Assembly: GCA_016929525.1 (NCBI GenBank)
Contig: JAFGIP010000009.1
Coordinates: 1-64,000 of the forward strand
DNA from: Bacteroidales bacterium
GTDB lineage: Bacteria; Bacteroidota; Bacteroidia; Bacteroidales; UBA10428
Direction: 5' to 3'
Length of the DNA stretch: 64,000 nt
A model generated the notes under the pieces. That model saw only the letters and a list, made by a program, of their open reading frames with translations, was not told where the DNA came from and ran no database searches. How positions within the stretch are numbered: the stretch's first letter is position 1; every line of letters begins with the position of its first letter. This document shows, piece after piece, positions 55,367-64,000 of this stretch. The position numbers and the translations under genes are program-made.

Positions 55367-56362
55367 TTAAGGTATTGACCGTAAAAGAGTTTTTCTGGTT
55401 ATAAATTCAAATAGTAAAATACAAAATGCAACCAGTACAAAAGGCAGATATTCTTCCTCTTTACGACTAAACTCCTTAACATTGATTTTTGATTTTTCAA
55501 GCTTATCAATTTCCTGATATATCTGTCGGAGTTTATCGTTATTTGCAGCCCTGTAATATTTGCCATCTGTTATATCTGCAATTTGTTGCAAAGTTTCTTC
55601 ATCAATTTCTACCGGCATTTGTCGCGTAACTGTTCTGCCAAAGAAATCCTGAACAGGGTAAGGGGCTGTGCCCTGTGTTCCCACACCGATTGTATATACA
55701 CGTATTCCGAAAGTTTTTGCGAGTTCGGCAGCTGTTATCGGATCAATTACTCCCTGGTTGTTAACCCCGTCAGTAAGTAAAATAATAACTTTGCTAATTG
55801 CTTCACTGTCTTTCAATCTTTTTACAGCATTTGCAAGACCAACACCAATAGCAGTGCCATCTTCAATAATCCCGCTTTGCAAATCCTTGAATAAATTAAT
55901 AAGCACACTATGGTCAGTTGTGAGTGGGCACTGTGTAAAGCTTTCGCCGCTAAAAACAACCAGTCCTATCCGGTCATTACGGCGGCCTGAAATAAATTCA
56001 ACAGCCACATCTTTTGATGCTCTCAACCTGTCGGGTTTAAGGTCCTGAGCCAACATACTACTGCTTACATCAAGAGCCAGTACAATGTCTATCCCCTGTG
56101 TGCTAACATTTTCCCAATTATTTGACGACTGGGGTCTCGCAAGTGCAATTATAAGCAATGCCAGAGCAACTATTTTTAATGAAAACATCACATGTGCCAA
56201 TATGCTCTTATATGACGGAACCAATTGTTCTAAAGCTTTTGTGCTTGCTACCTGCACTGTTGCAACAGTATTTCTTCGTCGTAATATATACCATACAACC
56301 GGTGCTACCAATATTAACAGCAGTAAGAAAATTTTTGGATATGCAAACTCTATTTCACTCAT
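55367..56362 (-). CDS. batA: BatA, VWA-domain membrane protein
   Basis: 331 residues. Same layout as BatB: N-terminal helices (about 10-28 and 54-74), VWA domain with MIDAS motif IVLALDVSSSM, GTAIGVGLANAV and VIILLTDGVNNQG, and a C-terminal helix (YLPFVLVAFCILLFEFI). The BatA/BatB pair probably forms a membrane complex activated by the MoxR ATPase. The gap to the upstream gene is only 5 bases. Confidence 0.93.
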   Translation of the reverse strand: MSEIEFAYPKIFLLLLILVAPVVWYILRRRNTVATVQVASTKALEQLVPSYKSILAHVMFSLKIVALALLIIALARPQSSNNWENVSTQGIDIVLALDVSSSMLAQDLKPDRLRASKDVAVEFISGRRNDRIGLVVFSGESFTQCPLTTDHSVLINLFKDLQSGIIEDGTAIGVGLANAVKRLKDSEAISKVIILLTDGVNNQGVIDPITAAELAKTFGIRVYTIGVGTQGTAPYPVQDFFGRTVTRQMPVEIDEETLQQIADITDGKYYRAANNDKLRQIYQEIDKLEKSKINVKEFSRKEEEYLPFVLVAFCILLFEFITRKTLLRSIP

Positions 56363-56367
56363 AAATG

Positions 56368-57336
56368 CTATTCATTTTTAGCTTCTAAAGTGTCAACCCC
56401 CTTTGGTATTTCCTGTCTGTCTTTTGTTTTTTTAATAAAATCGAAGGCATTGTCAAGATGCCTGATATTCTCATCAGGGTCAGTCTCGCCTTTCGCAAAT
56501 TTTACAAGGTCGGCAAGGCTCAGTAAATCTTCTAAAATATCATAGTTTATCCTTGCTGTCTCCAGTTCTCTGATTTGACTCAATATTTCATCGGATGTTA
56601 GTTCCAGTGCAGGGATGTCAAATCTTTTTGATATGTACCATCGGATAACATATGTGATCCGAGTATAATATTCTTTTTGCTTTTGCTGCTGCCACAGCTT
56701 TTGGGCCTTTATCTTATCGAGCTCCCGTAATGCTGTAATATGGGGAGGTTCCTCAGGTTTAACCTGAATTGGTTCAGCGTCTTGTTTCTCTTTCTTTCCT
56801 AAATAATAAATAACAATAAGAATTATTGCTAATATTAATAATACCGGCAATGAATAAATTAGTATCTCGCCAACGGTTACCGGGGCTCTTCTGTTTGCCT
56901 TAATATCTCTTATTGTTCCCGTAGTATCAATAGCTACACCAAGCACTTCAAGGTATGTTGGCTCGGTTAAAATTGTATCTGTAAAACCACTTAGTGGTAC
57001 CAGGATTGGCTGAGGAGGTATATAATACAATCCTGTATCGAATGACGTAATTGTCAACTGCAAAGAAACAATATTCAATCCTTTTCCGGATTTTAAGGAA
57101 TCGATAACCGGCGCACCGACAATTTCAATCCCATCTGTCAATGATTCTGTGTAAACCGGGAATCGCACCGGTTGCTGTTTATTTTTTTCAACTTCGTATT
57201 TTAATTTAATCTGATCGCCAATAGTAATCCTGTTTGTATCAATCGAAGTTTTAACAACCGGGATCTGTCCGAAACTACTATTATTAAATAACTGAAATGT
57301 CAATACTAAAATTACGAAATCAATTCTTCGAAACAT
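56368..57336 (-). CDS. Bat operon membrane protein, DUF4381-like tail
   Basis: 322 residues. A signal peptide (LVLTFQLFNNSSFGQ) is followed by a beta-rich BatD-like domain (about 25-145), one membrane helix (ILIYSLPVLLILAIILIVIYY) and a cytosolic helical region (ALRELDKIKAQKLWQQQKQKEYYTRITYVIRWYI, shown as pattern) typical of proteins encoded between the DUF58 and VWA genes. Its role is unknown but its place in the operon implies a structural or adaptor part. Confidence 0.8.
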   Translation of the reverse strand: MFRRIDFVILVLTFQLFNNSSFGQIPVVKTSIDTNRITIGDQIKLKYEVEKNKQQPVRFPVYTESLTDGIEIVGAPVIDSLKSGKGLNIVSLQLTITSFDTGLYYIPPQPILVPLSGFTDTILTEPTYLEVLGVAIDTTGTIRDIKANRRAPVTVGEILIYSLPVLLILAIILIVIYYLGKKEKQDAEPIQVKPEEPPHITALRELDKIKAQKLWQQQKQKEYYTRITYVIRWYISKRFDIPALELTSDEILSQIRELETARINYDILEDLLSLADLVKFAKGETDPDENIRHLDNAFDFIKKTKDRQEIPKGVDTLEAKNE

Positions 57337-57340
57337 AAAA

Positions 57341-58207
57341 TCAAGCTCTTTTCTTAAACAACTTCATTAGCGGTTTAACATAGTCTTCATGTGTTGCCAG
57401 TTCAGCATTATCAATACCATATTTCTTAAATAATTCCATTGTTTCTTTCGACTTATTTGTCCAATATTCAGCATATGCTTTTCTGACAATCTTCAAACCC
57501 GAATCTACTTCAATCATCTTACCAGATTCTGCGTCCTTCATTCTTATAAGGCCTACATCTGGTAATTCAGTTTCTCTTATATCAAATACTTTAAGTGCTA
57601 TTAAATCGTGTTTTTTACTTCCTATTTTAAGTGCCTCTTCATAATTATCGTCTATAAAGTCGGAAATAAGAAATGCAGTACTTCTTTTCTTAATTGCATT
57701 AATAAGATATTCAAGAGCTATGCTGATATTAGTCCCTCTGCTTTGTGGTTCAAAATCTATAAGTTCCCGAATGATTCTTAAGATATGTTGTCTTCCTTTT
57801 TTGGGAGGAATAAACTTTTCAATGTTATTAGAAAATAGTATTACACCAATTTTATCATTATTTGAAATCGCAGAAAAAGAAAGTACAGCAGCAACTTCGG
57901 TGATAAGATTTTTCTTTAAACGGAAACTTGATGCAAATTCTCTTGATCCGCTTACATCAATTAAGAGCATAACAGTAAGCTCACGTTCTTCTTCAAATAC
58001 CTTGACATAAGGGTGATTAAACCGTGCTGTTACATTCCAGTCGATATTACGAATGTCATCACCATACTGATATTCGCGAACTTCACTGAATGCCATACCC
58101 TTCCCCTTAAAAGCACTATGATATTCACCTGAGAAAATCTGTTGTGATAATCCCCTTGTTTTTATTTCAATCCTGCGCACTCTTTTTAACAGATCCGTTG
58201 CTTCCAT
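57341..58207 (-). CDS. DUF58 domain protein of the Bat operon
   Basis: 288 residues from ATG 58207 (MEATDLLKRVRRIEIKTRGL), which overlaps the upstream stop as TAATG; an earlier in-frame ATG at 58246 would lie inside the preceding gene. The DUF58 core FKGKGMAFSEVREYQYGDDIRNIDWNVTAR (positions about 30-60, VRxYxxGDDxRxIDW) is present, plus a VWA-like MLLIDVSGSREF and ISDFIDD. Cytosolic. Such proteins are clients or partners of MoxR ATPases. Confidence 0.9.
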   Translation of the reverse strand: MEATDLLKRVRRIEIKTRGLSQQIFSGEYHSAFKGKGMAFSEVREYQYGDDIRNIDWNVTARFNHPYVKVFEEERELTVMLLIDVSGSREFASSFRLKKNLITEVAAVLSFSAISNNDKIGVILFSNNIEKFIPPKKGRQHILRIIRELIDFEPQSRGTNISIALEYLINAIKKRSTAFLISDFIDDNYEEALKIGSKKHDLIALKVFDIRETELPDVGLIRMKDAESGKMIEVDSGLKIVRKAYAEYWTNKSKETMELFKKYGIDNAELATHEDYVKPLMKLFKKRA

Positions 58208-58632
58208 TAATTCCTTCTTTCTTGTGTGGTGACTGTAAAGAACCATTCACCCTCTTCCATACTTATATCGAATATCCGTTCATCCATCTTATAACTCCAT
58301 TTATTATTACCTTCTGAGTTGTATTTCTCATTCAGTTCAGCGAGAACATCATTAATATTTGAATAATCGCACATTTTCCTGATCAATGTGCATTTCTCCA
58401 CATCCGACAGAAAAAACAATATGGTTATTTCATTGATTTTATCTTCGTACTTTAAATATTTATAATGTGGGTTTATTACCCCTGTATTCAGTTTAAAATT
58501 TTTGTGCGACACTTTCATTTCTGCAATAATCTCATCTTTATGCATACCAATAAAATTTTGTGATTTGCATGAGATACTGGCAACAGTTGCTAATATCAGA
58601 ACAACTAATGTTATTTGCAGAAATTTTTTCAT
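58207..58632 (-). CDS. small lipoprotein inserted in the Bat operon, unknown function
   Basis: 141 residues. A lipoprotein signal (LVVLILATVASISC, Cys at 22) and a mature domain of about 118 residues with strands and helices (GMHKDEIIAEMKVSHKNFKL, DVEKCTLIRKMCDYSNINDV). No family recognised. It lies between moxR and the DUF58 gene with gaps of 16 bases and a one-base overlap, so it is an operon member. Most Bat operons known to me lack a gene at this place. Confidence 0.7.
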   Translation of the reverse strand: MKKFLQITLVVLILATVASISCKSQNFIGMHKDEIIAEMKVSHKNFKLNTGVINPHYKYLKYEDKINEITILFFLSDVEKCTLIRKMCDYSNINDVLAELNEKYNSEGNNKWSYKMDERIFDISMEEGEWFFTVTTQERRN

Positions 58633-58648
58633 TAGTTCTCTTTTTATA

Positions 58649-59647
58649 TTATGGTACTTCTACTTTATTCAATATTTCGGTAATTATGTTTTCAGAAGTT
58701 ATATTTTCTGCTTCTGCTTCATAAGTCAATCCTATCCTGTGACGCATTACATCGTAACATACTGCGCGCACATCTTCGGGAATAACATAACCTCTTCTTT
58801 TAATGAATGCATAAGTTTTTGCAGCCTTTGCCAGATTGATACTGGCTCTTGGAGATGAACCATAACTGATCATGTTCTTAAACTCAGGAAGATTGTATTT
58901 ATCCGCATATCTGGTAGAGAAAACAATATCGAGAATGTAATTCTCTATTTTCTCATCCATATATACTTCCTTTACTACCTCCCTTGCTTTCATTATATTT
59001 TCAGGTTTTAATACTTTATTTGCGGTTGGGAATTCGACCTCAAGGTTTTCCCGCATTATGCCAAGCTCTTCATTTTTTTGCGGATAATCCAACACTATTT
59101 TTAGCATAAAACGATCCATTTGTGCCTCCGGTAACGGATATGTGCCTTCCTGCTCAATTGGGTTCTGTGTAGCCATTACCAGAAATGGTTTTGGTAAATC
59201 AAATGTCTCACTCCCTATTGTAACATGTTTTTCCTGCATAGCTTCAAGTAAAGCACTTTGTACTTTTGCCGGTGAACGGTTAATCTCATCGGCGAGGATG
59301 AAGTTGGCAAATATTGGCCCCTTCTTAACCTGGAATTCTTCTTTTTTCTGGCTGTAAATCATTGTACCTATTAAATCAGCAGGCAGCAGATCAGGAGTAA
59401 ACTGTATTCTGCTGAACTTAGCTTCAATTGTAGTGGCCAGCGTATTTATTGCTAACGTTTTGGCTAGACCAGGAACTCCTTCAAGTAGAATGTGACCATC
59501 GGATAGTAATCCTACAAGCAACCCTTCCAATAAGTGTTTCTGGCCTATAATTACTTTGCTCATTTCCAGATTTATTAAATCTACAAATGAACTTTCCTGC
59601 TTGATTTTTTCATTCAGTTCCTGGATATTAACATTCATTTGACTCAT
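58649..59647 (-). CDS. moxR: MoxR family AAA+ ATPase
   Basis: 332 residues, cytosolic. Walker A-like GVPGLAKT (about 58-65), Walker B ILADEINRSPAKVQSALLEAMQE, sensor 1 VMATQNPIEQEGTYPLPEAQMDRFML, and a helical lid with SPRASINLAKAAKTYAF. A start at codon 4 (MNVNIQ) is also possible. First gene of the operon moxR - lipoprotein - DUF58 - membrane protein - batA - batB - batC - batD - batE. MoxR is thought to act as a chaperone for VWA proteins. Confidence 0.95.
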   Translation of the reverse strand: MSQMNVNIQELNEKIKQESSFVDLINLEMSKVIIGQKHLLEGLLVGLLSDGHILLEGVPGLAKTLAINTLATTIEAKFSRIQFTPDLLPADLIGTMIYSQKKEEFQVKKGPIFANFILADEINRSPAKVQSALLEAMQEKHVTIGSETFDLPKPFLVMATQNPIEQEGTYPLPEAQMDRFMLKIVLDYPQKNEELGIMRENLEVEFPTANKVLKPENIMKAREVVKEVYMDEKIENYILDIVFSTRYADKYNLPEFKNMISYGSSPRASINLAKAAKTYAFIKRRGYVIPEDVRAVCYDVMRHRIGLTYEAEAENITSENIITEILNKVEVP

Positions 59648-59834
59648 ATCTGACTATTTTTCACTATTTTTTACCAGAGAGCGAAAGTAACAATTTTTAA
59701 AAAAGGTGACTTTGTTCAGAAAATTAAAAAAATTTAAATGTCTGATATATTGCGAATTAGGTTCTGTTAAAAAATGTTAAGTGGAAATATAGAGTCAAAA
59801 TGAGTATTTTCGGGAAAATAGTATTTAACGTATT

Positions 59835-60572
59835 ATGCAAAGGTATTTCATTGAATTACAGTACGATGGAAGTAATTACCATGGATGGCAGATACAACCC
59901 AATGCACCTACAGTTCAACAGGAGCTGAACGAAAAGCTTTCTGTTCTTTTAAATAAAAAAATTGAAACAATCGGAGCCGGCAGAACAGATACCGGTGTTC
60001 ATGCCAGGCATTTTGTGGCACATTTCGATCTAAATAAACCTATTCATACAGATATTCAAAAGTTTATCCATAAGCTTAACTGTTTTCTTGCAGAAGATAT
60101 TAAAGTTAATAATATTATACCTGTCGATAGCAAAGCACATGCACGTTTCGATGCTGTTTCAAGAACTTACAGTTATTACATAGCAACAGGTAAAACTGTT
60201 TTTAATAAAAACTACGTATGGCAAATTTATCAACCGCTTAATTTAAGCAAGATGAATCTTGGGGCTAAAAAGCTTATGGAATATCATGATTTTACAAGCT
60301 TCAGTAAATTGCACTCTGATGTTAAATCCTATATATGCGATATATATTCATCAAAATGGAAGTTTGAGAATGATTTAATGGTATATAATATTACAGCTAA
60401 CCGCTTTTTGAGAAATATGGTGAGAGCGATTGTAGGAACGCTTGTTTTACTTGGTCGCAATAAAATAGATATTGAACAATTTTGTAAAATCATAGAAAGT
60501 AAAGACCGTTCGTTAGCCGGAGAATCGGCACCGGCAAATGCTCTTTTTCTGGAGCATATTCAGTATTCATAA
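59835..60572 (+). CDS. truA: tRNA pseudouridine synthase A
   Basis: 245 residues, cytosolic. It makes pseudouridine at tRNA positions 38-40. Catalytic Asp52 lies in GAGRTDTGVHARHF. Further family segments are YDGSNYHGWQIQPNAPTVQ at the start, AHARFDAVSRTYSYYI and NRFLRNMVRAIVGTL. The length is normal. Divergent from moxR (about 190-base gap). Confidence 0.95.
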   Translation: MQRYFIELQYDGSNYHGWQIQPNAPTVQQELNEKLSVLLNKKIETIGAGRTDTGVHARHFVAHFDLNKPIHTDIQKFIHKLNCFLAEDIKVNNIIPVDSKAHARFDAVSRTYSYYIATGKTVFNKNYVWQIYQPLNLSKMNLGAKKLMEYHDFTSFSKLHSDVKSYICDIYSSKWKFENDLMVYNITANRFLRNMVRAIVGTLVLLGRNKIDIEQFCKIIESKDRSLAGESAPANALFLEHIQYS

Positions 60573-60677
60573 GCCTTTTGGAATAAAATCTGTTTATATC
60601 TTTTTATAACAAAGTGGTAACAAATAGCTATATTAAACGTTAAATACTTCGGGATATAAGCCTTAAAACAGCTACTA

Positions 60678-61187
60678 ATGAGAAGGTTAATTACATTGAT
60701 TTTATTTGTGTCAGTTTGTTTGGGAGCAAAAGCACAGACAGGTATACCAAGGGCGCAGGCTATGTTTATCTATAATTTTTCACGCCTGATAGAATGGCCG
60801 GCAAATTATAAAACAGGACCGTTTGTAATTGGTGTTGTGGGGTCTACACCTACACTAGCAGAAATTGAAACTTATGCTTTAGGCAAAAATGTTGGCAGTC
60901 AGCCCATAGCTATTAAAAAATTTAATTCCCCTTCAGAAATATCTACATGCCATATTTTATTTGTACCCTTTAGTAAAACAAAACTTTTATCTGAAATAAT
61001 TCCGGCTGTTCAGGATAAGAGCACTTTGATAATTACCGAAAAGAATGGTGCAATCGACGAAGGAGCATCAATTAATTTTGTAATAATAGGTGACAAACTT
61101 AAGTTTGAAATAAAACCTTCCAATCTTACCAGGGTTAATATTAAAGTAAGTTCTAAACTTAGTGAAATGGCCTTTAAGGTTTACTAA
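60678..61187 (+). CDS. YfiR/HmsC-like periplasmic protein (DUF4154)
   Basis: 169 residues. A signal peptide (LITLILFVSVCLGAKAQ) is followed by the YfiR-type domain: AMFIYNFSRLIEWPANYKTGPFVIGVVG, then CHILFVPFSKTK, STLIITEKNGAIDEGASINFVI. In Pseudomonas YfiR represses the diguanylate cyclase YfiN. No GGDEF gene is nearby, so the partner is unknown. YfiR-like proteins in Bacteroidota often pair with sensor kinases; here it follows truA and abuts the convergent aroE stop. Confidence 0.82.
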   Translation: MRRLITLILFVSVCLGAKAQTGIPRAQAMFIYNFSRLIEWPANYKTGPFVIGVVGSTPTLAEIETYALGKNVGSQPIAIKKFNSPSEISTCHILFVPFSKTKLLSEIIPAVQDKSTLIITEKNGAIDEGASINFVIIGDKLKFEIKPSNLTRVNIKVSSKLSEMAFKVY

Positions 61188-61934
61188 TTAAGTATTCCAT
61201 ATCTCCCATGCCTTATCAGCCTGTAGTTTTAACATTGGCAGTCCGTTAAGTACTGTTGCATCTTGCTTTTCCCCTTTTTTCAAAAAAAGAGTTTTTTCCG
61301 GATTATAAATCAAATCGTATAAAATATGGTTTCTGGTTAATGCTCCATAAGGAATATCCGGACACCGGGCTGTATTTGGGTACATACCTAAAGGGGATGT
61401 GTTAATAATAATATGAAACTGTTTAATGACAGATTCATCCAAATCTTCATAGGAATAAAAATCTTTCGATTTTGGAACACGAGAAACATACTTATATTTT
61501 ATGTTATGCTTCTTCAGAATATATGCAACAGCTTTTGATGCTCCCCCGGTTCCCAGAATTAAGGCCGTTCTATGATATTCCCGCATAACTTTTAAAAGTG
61601 GTTGCTCAAATCCAAAAGCATCGGTATTAAATCCCTTTAATCTGTATTCATTTCCACTACGAACTATTTTTATTGTATTAATTGCGCCTATTTCCTGTGC
61701 CTCATGGTCAATCTCATCTAAATATTGAAATACTTTTTCCTTATAAGGTATAGTAACATTCAAACCAAAAAGATACTGCTGTTCTTTCAGAATATTTGGA
61801 AGTTGCGAAATATCTTCTATCGGATAGTTGTCGTAACTGCAGTCAGCAATTTTCTCATCTCTGAATTTTTCAGTAAAGAAAGCTTTCGAGAAGCTATGAC
61901 CAAGAGGGTATCCTATAAGACCAAATTTTCGCAT
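61188..61934 (-). CDS. aroE: shikimate dehydrogenase
   Basis: 248 residues. It reduces 3-dehydroshikimate with NADPH. Shikimate-binding GYPLGHSFSKAFF, catalytic Lys65 in NVTIPYKEKVF, Asp105 in GFNTDAFGFE, and the nucleotide loop LILGTGGASKAVAYI. The length is on the short side but normal for Bacteroidota. It starts at the base where the DUF368 gene stops (61934), so the two are coupled. Confidence 0.95.
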   Translation of the reverse strand: MRKFGLIGYPLGHSFSKAFFTEKFRDEKIADCSYDNYPIEDISQLPNILKEQQYLFGLNVTIPYKEKVFQYLDEIDHEAQEIGAINTIKIVRSGNEYRLKGFNTDAFGFEQPLLKVMREYHRTALILGTGGASKAVAYILKKHNIKYKYVSRVPKSKDFYSYEDLDESVIKQFHIIINTSPLGMYPNTARCPDIPYGALTRNHILYDLIYNPEKTLFLKKGEKQDATVLNGLPMLKLQADKAWEIWNT

Positions 61935-62905
61935 TATTCATCATTTTCAGATAACAGACCTGCATATTTTTCGATAGCCCAAATAATTAAAATTCCTGCT
62001 AAAACAAGTAATACTGCAACAACTACTTCCCGGTTAAATGAATCAGGAAGATAACTCCTGTAACCCGCTATTACCTTTTCTCCATTGCTTTTTGTTAAAA
62101 TATTCCCGAAACCATCGTACTTATAAAGAGGCATTTTCCATGGCCAGAGTATTGCAAGCGAACCAAGTATGAAACCGGTAAGCAATGCTATTGTCTGATC
62201 TCTGAATTTTTTATAAACCCATGACAGAATATGAGAAAACAATATTAATCCGACAACTGCACCAATACCCACTGGTATAATAATCTTAAGACTTTCAAGA
62301 TCACCTTCCCGCAAACTGTTAACTGCATCGATCATTACCAGTTTGTAATTACCTAACAGGATAAGTACGAATGAACCTGACAGTCCGGGCAATATCATAC
62401 TGCAAATTGCAATCACACCACATAGAATAAGATAACCGAAAGAACTATTCTCAGAAGCAGGCGATAACACCGATATTAAGATCGCTATCGCTGTTCCAAC
62501 AAGAAATGTTGCGATTACAAAAACTGACCACCTTTTAATGGTTCTTCCTACAAAATATACCGATGCCAGTATCAACCCAAAAAAGAATGCCCATACGTAA
62601 ACCGGGTAAAATTCAAATAAATAGTCGAGCAGAACTGCAAGAGAAAACACACTTACCAACGCACCACCAAACACGACAATCAGGAAAATAAGATTGGTAT
62701 GTTTAATGAACTCTTTAAATTTTCCTGTAAACAATAATTTTATTGCCTTCAGATCGAAAGATTTAATTGAGTCTATCAGCTCTTCGAAAATATTTGTTAT
62801 AAGTGCAATAGTTCCACCTGACACCCCGGGTATAACATTCGCCGCTCCCATACCAGCACCTTTGAGTACCAATGAGATATAATCCTTAAAGTTTCTTTTT
62901 TGCAT
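61934..62905 (-). CDS. DUF368 membrane protein (polyprenyl-phosphate transport type)
   Basis: 323 residues, about eight membrane helices. N-terminal signature KGAGMGAANVIPGVSGGTIALI and a second copy-like segment CSMILPGLSGSFVLILLGNY mark the DUF368 family. Members of this family were reported as undecaprenyl-phosphate translocases (PopT). An inserted soluble loop near residues 265-295 (KYDGFGNILTKSNGEKVI) is seen before the last helix. First gene of the pair with aroE. Confidence 0.9.
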   Translation of the reverse strand: MQKRNFKDYISLVLKGAGMGAANVIPGVSGGTIALITNIFEELIDSIKSFDLKAIKLLFTGKFKEFIKHTNLIFLIVVFGGALVSVFSLAVLLDYLFEFYPVYVWAFFFGLILASVYFVGRTIKRWSVFVIATFLVGTAIAILISVLSPASENSSFGYLILCGVIAICSMILPGLSGSFVLILLGNYKLVMIDAVNSLREGDLESLKIIIPVGIGAVVGLILFSHILSWVYKKFRDQTIALLTGFILGSLAILWPWKMPLYKYDGFGNILTKSNGEKVIAGYRSYLPDSFNREVVVAVLLVLAGILIIWAIEKYAGLLSENDE

Positions 62906-62977
62906 ATTTGAATTTTGCCGCTAAGATAATATTTCTGAATAAAGTTTAACTTCTAAATTCTGATGCACGTTTTCTTA

Positions 62978-63003
62978 TTTTATAGTATTTTATAGTATTT
63001 TAT
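62978..63003. repeat. short tandem repeat, unit TTTTATAGTA
   Basis: About 2.6 copies of a 10-base unit in the region between the DUF368 and SMUG2-like genes. Too short and AT-rich to assign a role. Confidence 0.6.
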
Positions 63004-63040
63004 CATTTTTATTCAAATTGTTACTTACATATCAAATAAT

Positions 63041-63715
63041 ATGATACCTACAATCGGTGATAAATTATTGCAGTTTTACATAAATCTGAAACTGGAAGAT
63101 ATGATCGGAAGAGATATATCGGTGCTTAATCCGTTTGCTAATTTAAAAGTTCAGGATGTTAACATACTATTTTATAAAAAGTATTTCAATGATACTAAAC
63201 CAAGAATATTACTGCTGGGTATTAATCCTGGCAGGTTTGGAGCAGGAATTACAGGTATACCATTTACCGATCCCATTCGTTTGGAAGACATACTTGACAT
63301 TAAAAATAATTTCGTGAAAAAGCCGGAGTTATCTTCAGAATTCATTTATAAGATGATAGAAAAGTATGGTGGTGCTGAAGAATTTTATAAGAAATACATA
63401 TTATCCGCAGTGTGCCCGCTGGGATTTGTAAAAAACGGCGTTAACATCAATTATTATGATGATAAAAAATTACAAAAAGCTGTCACCCCTTTTATCATTG
63501 ACACTTTAAAACAACAGATTCATATTTCCGCTAATGCAAATCTGTGTTTTATAATAGGAAAAGGAAAGAACCTGCAATTTCTGACTAAACTGAATGAAGA
63601 TCAGCACTTATTTAAAGAAATCAAAGTGCTTGAGCATCCTCGCTGGGTGATGCAGTATCGCAGAAAAAAGTTAGATTATTACATTGATAAATATCTAGAT
63701 AACTTATCAGTGTAA
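63041..63715 (+). CDS. SMUG2-like uracil-DNA glycosylase family protein (DUF4918)
   Basis: 224 residues, cytosolic. UDG-fold motif 1 is LLGINPGRFGAGITGIPFTDP and motif 2 is LEHPRWVMQYRRK, the pattern of the SMUG2 group annotated as DUF4918. Between them lie VCPLGFVKNG and a CFIIGKGKN strand. The Asn of GINPG aligns with the SMUG/UDG motif-1 Asn. It may remove uracil, hypoxanthine or xanthine from DNA, as reported for SMUG2. Monocistronic. Confidence 0.85.
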   Translation: MIPTIGDKLLQFYINLKLEDMIGRDISVLNPFANLKVQDVNILFYKKYFNDTKPRILLLGINPGRFGAGITGIPFTDPIRLEDILDIKNNFVKKPELSSEFIYKMIEKYGGAEEFYKKYILSAVCPLGFVKNGVNINYYDDKKLQKAVTPFIIDTLKQQIHISANANLCFIIGKGKNLQFLTKLNEDQHLFKEIKVLEHPRWVMQYRRKKLDYYIDKYLDNLSV

Positions 63716-63755
63716 GGATTTATTTATATTGTAATGAACTTTAGTATTAAAAATA

Positions 63756-64000
63756 TCATCTTGCTATCCCGACTCCCAGGGTAATATATGGCACTCCGAG
63801 AGTTCTAACATATCCAACATCGTGAACACCGTCATATGGCTGGGCAATAAAGCCCATATCCGCTAAAAGAAAATAATCGGGTTTGAAATAATATTGAAAT
63901 TCTGCATTATAGTTAATAACAACACCCTGCTCCCTCCCACCCTGACTGGATGAGAACGTTCTTCTGTATCCAAGATATAAACATGGTTTTAAAACCATAT
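63756..64000 (-). CDS. C-terminal part of a probable outer membrane barrel protein (partial)
   Basis: At least 80 residues of a frame that runs off the right window edge; the true start is not visible. Alternating strands (VVINYNAEFQYYFKPDYFLLADMGFIAQP, seen as pattern) and a late GVPYITLGVGIAR resemble the last strands of a small outer membrane barrel, possibly an acyloxyacyl-hydrolase/PagL-like fold, though the terminal residue is Arg, not Phe. Family not assigned. Confidence 0.5.
   Translation of the reverse strand, partial: MVLKPCLYLGYRRTFSSSQGGREQGVVINYNAEFQYYFKPDYFLLADMGFIAQPYDGVHDVGYVRTLGVPYITLGVGIAR

Noticed and set aside
62978..63003. CRISPR-like repeat
   Set aside because: The unit is only 10 bases, directly tandem without spacers, and no cas genes are near.

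Overview
The window looks like chromosomal DNA of an AT-rich Bacteroidota, probably a fermentative marine-type member of Bacteroidales/Marinilabiliales (the order is inferred). The signs are a type IX secretion-type C-terminal domain in the first gene, a full moxR-DUF58-batABCDE aerotolerance operon, many lipoprotein signals, TAnnTTTG-type -7 promoter boxes, and an acetate/butyrate fermentation operon. No transposase, integrase, rRNA or CRISPR array was seen.

Layout. 0-14 kb: a PKD-like T9SS cargo protein, a small lipoprotein, a glycosyltransferase beside a degenerate asparagine-synthase-like protein, a phosphotriesterase-family lipoprotein, a PD40/CXXCH protein, a GH30 glycosidase, a large GT-C-like membrane protein, and a metallo-beta-lactamase with a full subclass B1 metal-ligand set. 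13.7-15.4 kb: pyrK-pyrD. 15.4-16.7 kb: an XRE regulator facing a gene-free region with repeated ACATATGT palindromes. 16.7-23 kb: a dicarboxylate symporter, a YdiJ-like FAD/Fe-S dehydrogenase and an S9 peptidase. 23-26.6 kb: a minus-strand operon of an ArsM-like methyltransferase, a 31-residue Cys-containing peptide, a radical SAM/SPASM enzyme and a thioredoxin-thioredoxin reductase fusion. This operon is the best candidate for an undescribed system. 27-32.2 kb: pta-hbd-ackA-ptb-buk. 32-36 kb: an SDR, outer-membrane-type proteins, tRNA-Lys, a 72-residue orphan and free-Met-sulfoxide reductase.

36-48 kb is a signal transduction island: Crp/Fnr regulator, several receivers, a coiled-coil protein, cheW, cheR, a kinase-like protein with Asn at the phospho-His position, a broken cheD, a cheB with a large in-frame deletion, a GAF/PAS membrane protein and a hybrid kinase. 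The receptor-adaptation branch (CheB/CheD) is decayed while CheR and CheW are intact, and no cheA is present. Three ATGAY-N4-ATCAT-like palindromes around the Crp/Fnr gene suggest a local regulon.

48-64 kb is mostly housekeeping: acylphosphatase, CstA, a tandem universal stress protein, the Bat operon with a glutamine-repeat BatC, truA, a YfiR-like protein, aroE, a DUF368 membrane protein, a SMUG2-like glycosylase and the 3' end of a probable outer membrane protein cut by the window edge. All functional calls come from reading motifs and family resemblance; no database search was run.
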